Assembly: GCA_964477295.1 (NCBI GenBank)
Contig: CAYZEZ010000056.1
Location: 1-19,946, forward strand
Direction: 5' to 3'
DNA length: 19,946 nucleotides
From: CAYZEZ01 sp964477295
GTDB taxonomy: Bacteria > Bacteroidota > Bacteroidia > Bacteroidales > SM23-62
Position 1 is the first letter of the stretch; each line of letters opens with the position of its first letter. The notes beneath the pieces were generated by a model that saw only the letters and a list, made by a program, of their open reading frames with translations, searched no databases and had not been told where the DNA came from. Position numbers and translations under genes: made by a program. Below are positions 15,742-19,946 of the stretch, piece after piece.

Positions 15742-17135
15742 TGAGTTCTGAAGCCACCGCTTCCATAAAACTATCTGAACTTAATCAGACCATCCATTCA
15801 CTGGTAAGGCAGCAATTCCCTGACCAGGTATGGGTCATGGCAGATATCAGTGAAATTAAAATCAATGCCTCCGGTCATGCGTATCTTGAGCTCATAGAAA
15901 AAGACCGGAAAACCGAAAAGATCATTGCAAAAGCACGGGCAACAATCTGGTCCTATTCCTTCCGTATGCTGAAACCATTTTTTGAATCCTCCACAGGTTA
16001 TACCCTGGAAGCAGGAATTAAAGTCCTTGTAAAAGTATCGGTTGAGTTCCATGAGATTTATGGATTCAGCCTGAATATAACAGATATCGATCCTACATAC
16101 ACTCTGGGTGACATTGAAAAGAAGCGCCAGGAAATCATTTCCCGGCTGGAAAAAGAGGGTGTATTCCGGATGAATAAGGAAACCACACTGACACTTGTCC
16201 CTCAGAAAATAGCTGTTATTTCATCCAAAACAGCGGCAGGATTTGAAGATTTTATCAATCAATTGAATAACAATGAGTACGGATATGTTTTCTACCCGGT
16301 ACTCTTTGCAGCAATTATGCAGGGGGACCAAACCGAAGACAGCATTATCACTGCATTGGACCGGGTGTTCGATCATGAAGAATTTTTTGATGCGGTTGTG
16401 ATAATACGCGGAGGAGGTTCGAAATCCGACCTGGCTGCTTTTGATAATTATAACATTGCCTATCATATCACTCAATTCCCAATACCCGTTATTACCGGCA
16501 TTGGTCACGAACAGGATGAAACTATTGCCGACCTGGTAGCTCATACCAGGTTAAAAACACCAACTGCGGTCGCCGGTTTTTTGATCGGATTGGCCGAAGC
16601 CTTCGAGGGAGAGTTACGGGATAAAAAGAACGAATTACTCAAGACTGTTATGGCTAAGCTATCCGGTTATGACAACCAGCTAAGGCTGTTATCACGGACA
16701 CTCTCCGGAAATATTCAACAGGTGATTCAAAGACAATCGGATTATCTGGAATATGTATCAGAAAGGTTAGGCGCATCATCCGACAGGTTAATTCGCGATC
16801 AGAAAAGAACCATCAGGATCATGTTTAACAATCTAACCGGTGGAATAAACAGTTCCATACGATACAGATCATTGCAACATTCTAACCTTGTACAAAAATC
16901 CGTTACTTCCTGCAGCCGTTATCTAAGTACAAACAGCCAGCATCTTTCTTTATTGAAGCAGAGAATTCATGATATGGATCCCGACCGGATCCTTGAACGA
17001 GGTTATTCCATAACCCTTCATTCGGGGAAGGCTGTCAAGGATGTCTCAGAAATTCATAAAGGTGATGTACTGGAAACAAGGTTAGCAAATGGCAGCATTT
17101 CGAGCAGCGTAATGAATACCAAAATAAAGGATTAA
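15741..17135 (+). CDS. xseA: Exodeoxyribonuclease VII large subunit
   Basis: XseA is the catalytic subunit of exonuclease VII, which with XseB degrades single-stranded DNA into acid-soluble oligonucleotides. The 464-residue protein has an N-terminal OB fold (about 12-115), with VWVMADISEIK and GHAYLEL, then the nuclease domain with VPQKIAVISSKTAAGFEDF (153-171), RGGGSKSDLAAFDNY (223-237) and TGIGHEQDETIADLVAHTRL (252-271). The coiled-coil region that binds XseB follows, ending in RGYSIT. Length and motifs are normal. The start overlaps the protease stop as TAATG, with no separate ribosome site needed. xseB is not the next gene: a histidine kinase gene lies between them. Confidence 0.97.
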   Translation: MSSEATASIKLSELNQTIHSLVRQQFPDQVWVMADISEIKINASGHAYLELIEKDRKTEKIIAKARATIWSYSFRMLKPFFESSTGYTLEAGIKVLVKVSVEFHEIYGFSLNITDIDPTYTLGDIEKKRQEIISRLEKEGVFRMNKETTLTLVPQKIAVISSKTAAGFEDFINQLNNNEYGYVFYPVLFAAIMQGDQTEDSIITALDRVFDHEEFFDAVVIIRGGGSKSDLAAFDNYNIAYHITQFPIPVITGIGHEQDETIADLVAHTRLKTPTAVAGFLIGLAEAFEGELRDKKNELLKTVMAKLSGYDNQLRLLSRTLSGNIQQVIQRQSDYLEYVSERLGASSDRLIRDQKRTIRIMFNNLTGGINSSIRYRSLQHSNLVQKSVTSCSRYLSTNSQHLSLLKQRIHDMDPDRILERGYSITLHSGKAVKDVSEIHKGDVLETRLANGSISSSVMNTKIKD

Positions 17136-17219
17136 CTGGTCCCGGTAAATAAAAAATCAAATCCTGATACTTTTAAATAAGATTTTCTACATTAGTAATT
17201 TTAAACATCCGGCATATCT

Positions 17220-19163
17220 ATGTTGAGGACTTTATTTGTACTCCTGTTTTTGTTTTATCTGAGCGTATGGCCGGTGCGATCACATACCGATCCGGTTATA
17301 GACAGCCTTTTAAATCAATTGGAAAATGCTCATGATACTACAAAGATTGATCTTTTTAATCAGCTTTCACAAATATACTGGCAGCGATCATTCGATACCA
17401 GCCTGTTAATGGCAGATCATGCAGTTTCACTGGCTCGTAAAGTAAACGATCCTGTACGGCTGGGCAAATCGCTGAATATGAAAGGAAATGCATTTTATTT
17501 GCTCAGTAATTATACAAAGGGCCTGGAGTTTTACCAGGAAGTGTTGCACATAAGGGAGGAACTGGGGGACAGCAATGAGATGGCAAAAACGTATAATAAT
17601 ATCGGTGCCATTCATTTGCGCCTGCAGAATTATAACCAGGCACTTGATTATTTCAAAAGAGCTTTGTTAATCTATAAGGGAATTGGTGACGATGATGTAA
17701 TATTCAGCCTGACCAACAATATTGGAGCAGTTTATAATGAGATGAAGGAGTATGAAAAAGCGTATAAATATTTCCTCGAATCATATGAGATCATTGAACG
17801 CAGAAACGATGAATCGAAGATTTTAATCGCCTTGAATAATCTGGGGGAGGTAACCGGGGCACTCGAAAATTATGACCAGGCCCTTGAGTACTTTTTAGAA
17901 GCTAGCAGGAAAGCTGAAGATGCTGATGATATTAGGATGAAAGCTATTATATCACTTAATATTGGTTCGATATATATGTTAACAGGGCATCCAGAAAAGA
18001 GCCTTCAATACCTGAACGAAGCTCTTAAAAATGCCAATATTGTAAACTCCATTCAAATTAAGCAGGATGTCTACAGTAGCCTGTTTGAATTCTACCAGGC
18101 GAAAAGAGATTACAACCGTGCCCTGGAATACAATATGCTCTATTCCGACGCCAGAGACAGTATTTTATCACAGGAAAACAGGTTGAAAGTTGCAGAACTG
18201 GAATTAAAGTATAACGCAGAGAGTTTTGAGTCGGAAATTGAGATCCTGAAAAGAAACAATGAGATTAAGCGAATCAGGATTACCGCGATATCCATAGCTC
18301 TTGGTTCACTGGTACTTGTACTGATACTGTTATCAATTGTTCTTTTTATCAATGCCAACCGGAACAGGATTAAAAAAGAGATTAACAAGCTTCTGAAGGA
18401 AAAAAACATGGAGCTGGAAGCGGCAAATAAAAAACTGGTTGAATCGGAGCATAATCTGAAAGATCTCAATGCTACCAAAGACAAATTTTTTTCTATTATA
18501 GGGCATGATCTCAGGAATCCTTTGAATGCCCTTATAGGATTTAGTGAACTGATTGCGTCCAATTCCAGGGAGTTTTCAAGTGAGGATATCCAGAGATACA
18601 GCAGTATCATCAATGAATCGGCTAAAAACATCCATCAGTTAATCGAGAACCTGCTCAACTGGTCAAGGGCACAGACCGGGAATATAGATTTCTCCCCTGT
18701 TCATTTGCCCCTGGCCGAAATGGTTTTGGAAATTTATAAAGTACTTAAAATTAATGCTGACAATAAAAATATCCGGATCGATATGGATATCCCGGAAGCA
18801 ACAGAGGTCTATGCGGACAAAAACCTGCTATCCACAATCCTTCTTAACCTGATAAGCAATGCAGTGAAATTTACTACTGAGGGAGGCAAGGTTTCAATAA
18901 CTGCCAGAAAGGAAGTTGGTAAAATCCTGGTCTCGGTCACCGATACTGGCATTGGCATGAATCAGGTACAGATTGAATCACTCTTTACCCTGGGATTAAG
19001 CAAAAGTACTCCCGGAACAACAAATGAAAAGGGAACAGGACTTGGATTAATTTTATGCAAAGAATTCATTGAGATGCATGAGGGTGAAATCTGGGCTGAA
19101 AGTGAACCGGGAAAGGGAAGTACCTTTAATTTTACAATTCCTGATATTAAAATTGAAAAGTAA
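17220..19163 (+). CDS. TPR-containing sensor histidine kinase
   Basis: This 647-residue protein is a hybrid of repeats and kinase. A signal sequence (1-21) leads to about six tetratricopeptide repeats (84-310), which should lie in the periplasm, then a coiled segment, one membrane helix (about 355-378) and a cytoplasmic kinase. The HisKA domain has the phosphate-accepting H429 in FFSIIGHDLRNPLNAL (423-438). The ATPase domain has the N box LLNLISNAVKF (541-551), G1 DTGIGM (575-580) and G2 GTGLGL (605-610). No receiver domain is fused and no response regulator is in the window, so its partner is elsewhere. It starts 84 bases after xseA and its stop overlaps the xseB start as TAATG. Signal sensed is unknown; TPRs suggest a protein partner. 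Confidence 0.93.
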   Translation: MLRTLFVLLFLFYLSVWPVRSHTDPVIDSLLNQLENAHDTTKIDLFNQLSQIYWQRSFDTSLLMADHAVSLARKVNDPVRLGKSLNMKGNAFYLLSNYTKGLEFYQEVLHIREELGDSNEMAKTYNNIGAIHLRLQNYNQALDYFKRALLIYKGIGDDDVIFSLTNNIGAVYNEMKEYEKAYKYFLESYEIIERRNDESKILIALNNLGEVTGALENYDQALEYFLEASRKAEDADDIRMKAIISLNIGSIYMLTGHPEKSLQYLNEALKNANIVNSIQIKQDVYSSLFEFYQAKRDYNRALEYNMLYSDARDSILSQENRLKVAELELKYNAESFESEIEILKRNNEIKRIRITAISIALGSLVLVLILLSIVLFINANRNRIKKEINKLLKEKNMELEAANKKLVESEHNLKDLNATKDKFFSIIGHDLRNPLNALIGFSELIASNSREFSSEDIQRYSSIINESAKNIHQLIENLLNWSRAQTGNIDFSPVHLPLAEMVLEIYKVLKINADNKNIRIDMDIPEATEVYADKNLLSTILLNLISNAVKFTTEGGKVSITARKEVGKILVSVTDTGIGMNQVQIESLFTLGLSKSTPGTTNEKGTGLGLILCKEFIEMHEGEIWAESEPGKGSTFNFTIPDIKIEK

Positions 19164-19369
19164 TGGCAGAGAATATTTCTTACAAAGATGCAATTGAGGA
19201 GATCGAATCAATCCTCCAGCAGGTTGAAAGTGGGGAATTGGATGTTGATCAGCTAACCGATAAGGTAAAAAGGGTTTCTGCACTGCTCGAGATCTGCAAC
19301 AAGAAGCTTAAGACAACTGAAAAGGAGGTGGAAAAGATCATTAAGGACATGGAGGAGGGGGAAGAATAG
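19163..19369 (+). CDS. xseB: Exodeoxyribonuclease VII small subunit
   Basis: XseB is the small helical subunit that binds the coiled coil of XseA in exonuclease VII. The 68-residue protein has the family pattern: SYKDAIEEIESILQQVESGE, then LDVDQLTDKVKRVSALLEIC, then a lysine/glutamate-rich helix ending EEGEE. It is slightly shorter than the E. coli protein of 80 residues but looks complete. The start codon shares a base with the stop of the histidine kinase gene (TAATG), so xseB is probably translated by coupling to the kinase, with only a weak GAAAAG upstream. Confidence 0.93.
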   Translation: MAENISYKDAIEEIESILQQVESGELDVDQLTDKVKRVSALLEICNKKLKTTEKEVEKIIKDMEEGEE

Positions 19370-19408
19370 AAGTCAGAAGGGGTGCGGGTTACGAGTGTTG
19401 GGTGAGGT

Positions 19409-19485
19409 GTTCTTAGTTCTTAGTTCATCGTTCTTGGTTCCTGGTTTTCCGACTTACGACTCAATTCCCGCGACTTACGGCTTAT
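19409..19485. repeat. Heptamer tract E
   Basis: From 19409 eleven 7-base units are readable: GTTCTTA, GTTCTTA, GTTCATC, GTTCTTG, GTTCCTG, GTTTTCC, GACTTAC, GACTCAA, TTCCCGC, GACTTAC, GGCTTAT. The last unit runs into the stop codon of the convergent gene. GTTCTTG is the same unit as in tract C, on the same strand. Looser 7-base structure may extend back towards 19370. The tract fills the space between xseB and the next gene. Confidence 0.7.
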
Positions 19486-19946
19486 TCTTCGTATTTAAGT
19501 TCCAGGTCCATAGAAGACTCACTTTCAGGACAAAGGTCAGCCAGGCTATATAATTCTACCGCATACCCAACCCGCATATTAGCCGTTTTATATAATTCTG
19601 AGGCGATATGTTTAATCTGATTCTGATTGGCTATTAGCACCTGAACCGGATCTATATCATCATAATTGAATTTACCCTGGACCTCATTCAATACAGACAG
19701 GTTCTGATTAAATATATTCATCAATTCCTTATATGACCTGGCAGCACTGGTCAGACGGCTGCCTATAACCCCAACAACTTGTTCTGTTTCCAAATCAATC
19801 AGCGGGCTCCCTGCGTTGCCCTGCTTGATGGAACAATCAACCTGAATATATCTGAGGCCATCACTGTGGGTAAAGAAAGATGAGATGATTCCACTTTTTA
19901 TTGCCAGGTTATGCTGCTCAAGCTGATAACCCAGGATGGCAATTGG
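19482..19946 (-). CDS. Trypsin-like (S1) protease homologue with Ser-to-Ala nucleophile, partial
   Basis: The frame is open from the window edge to the stop, 154 codons; the N-terminus lies outside. The visible part begins PIAILGYQLEQHNLAIKSGI, typical of the C-terminal barrel of HtrA/V8-type proteases, and has IQVDCSIKQGNAGSPLID, which aligns with the catalytic loop GNSGGP or GNSGSP. The position of the nucleophile serine is alanine (codon GCA, bases 19817-19819). After the barrel (ending VVGVIGSRL) there is a tail of about 90 mostly helical residues. If correct, this is a non-catalytic homologue that binds rather than cuts. His and Asp of the triad are outside the window. It is convergent with xseB. 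A TTG near 19793 is an internal leucine, not the start. Confidence 0.75.
   Translation of the reverse strand, partial: PIAILGYQLEQHNLAIKSGIISSFFTHSDGLRYIQVDCSIKQGNAGSPLIDLETEQVVGVIGSRLTSAARSYKELMNIFNQNLSVLNEVQGKFNYDDIDPVQVLIANQNQIKHIASELYKTANMRVGYAVELYSLADLCPESESSMDLELKYEE

Overview
The window comes from a member of the Bacteroidota, most likely a Bacteroidales-type genome. The signs are a C-terminal type IX secretion sorting domain on a subtilase, a START-like protein beside an LptF/LptG-type permease, an RluA-family synthase next to PanB, promoter-like sites of the TTTG / TAnnTTTG type, and weak Shine-Dalgarno sites. A run of 10 Ns (2614-2623) shows this is a draft scaffold or metagenome-assembled contig.

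Layout. Positions 1-409 hold the N-terminal end of a secreted TPR-type protein on the minus strand. A 550-base spacer follows, with a decayed coiled-coil frame. From 957 to 7699 there is a plus-strand series of envelope and housekeeping genes: START-like protein, LptG-type permease (split only by the assembly gap), GT4 and GT2 glycosyltransferases, ribBA and fmt. Junctions from lptG onward are overlapping or nearly so, which suggests one transcript. From 10503 back to 7804 three minus-strand genes lie head to tail: panB, an RluA-type pseudouridine synthase, and a secreted glucosaminidase with two LysM domains. dnaK (10884-12791) is divergent from panB and ends in a clear rho-independent terminator. 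A secreted MORN-repeat protein follows. The next block is an S8 protease with a T9SS domain, xseA, a TPR sensor histidine kinase and xseB, with TAATG stop/start overlaps at two junctions. The window ends in a convergent, partial gene for a trypsin-like protein whose nucleophile serine appears to be alanine.

How the genes fit together. The first block combines lipid or LPS export (LptG-type), probable envelope glycan synthesis (GT4, GT2), riboflavin synthesis and initiator-tRNA formylation. The last block places the two exonuclease VII subunits around a membrane signalling kinase, which is not the usual adjacent xseA-xseB arrangement.

The most notable non-coding signal is a set of degenerate tracts built from 7-base units (GTTCnnn, CTACnnn, GACTTAC and similar) in four of the spacers, five tracts in all. 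I see no CRISPR array, tRNA, rRNA or insertion sequence. No complete undescribed system is evident. The best leads are the heptamer tracts, the kinase between xseA and xseB, the GNAGSP pseudoprotease, and a GC-rich patch at 1401-1581 that may be a dispersed repeat.
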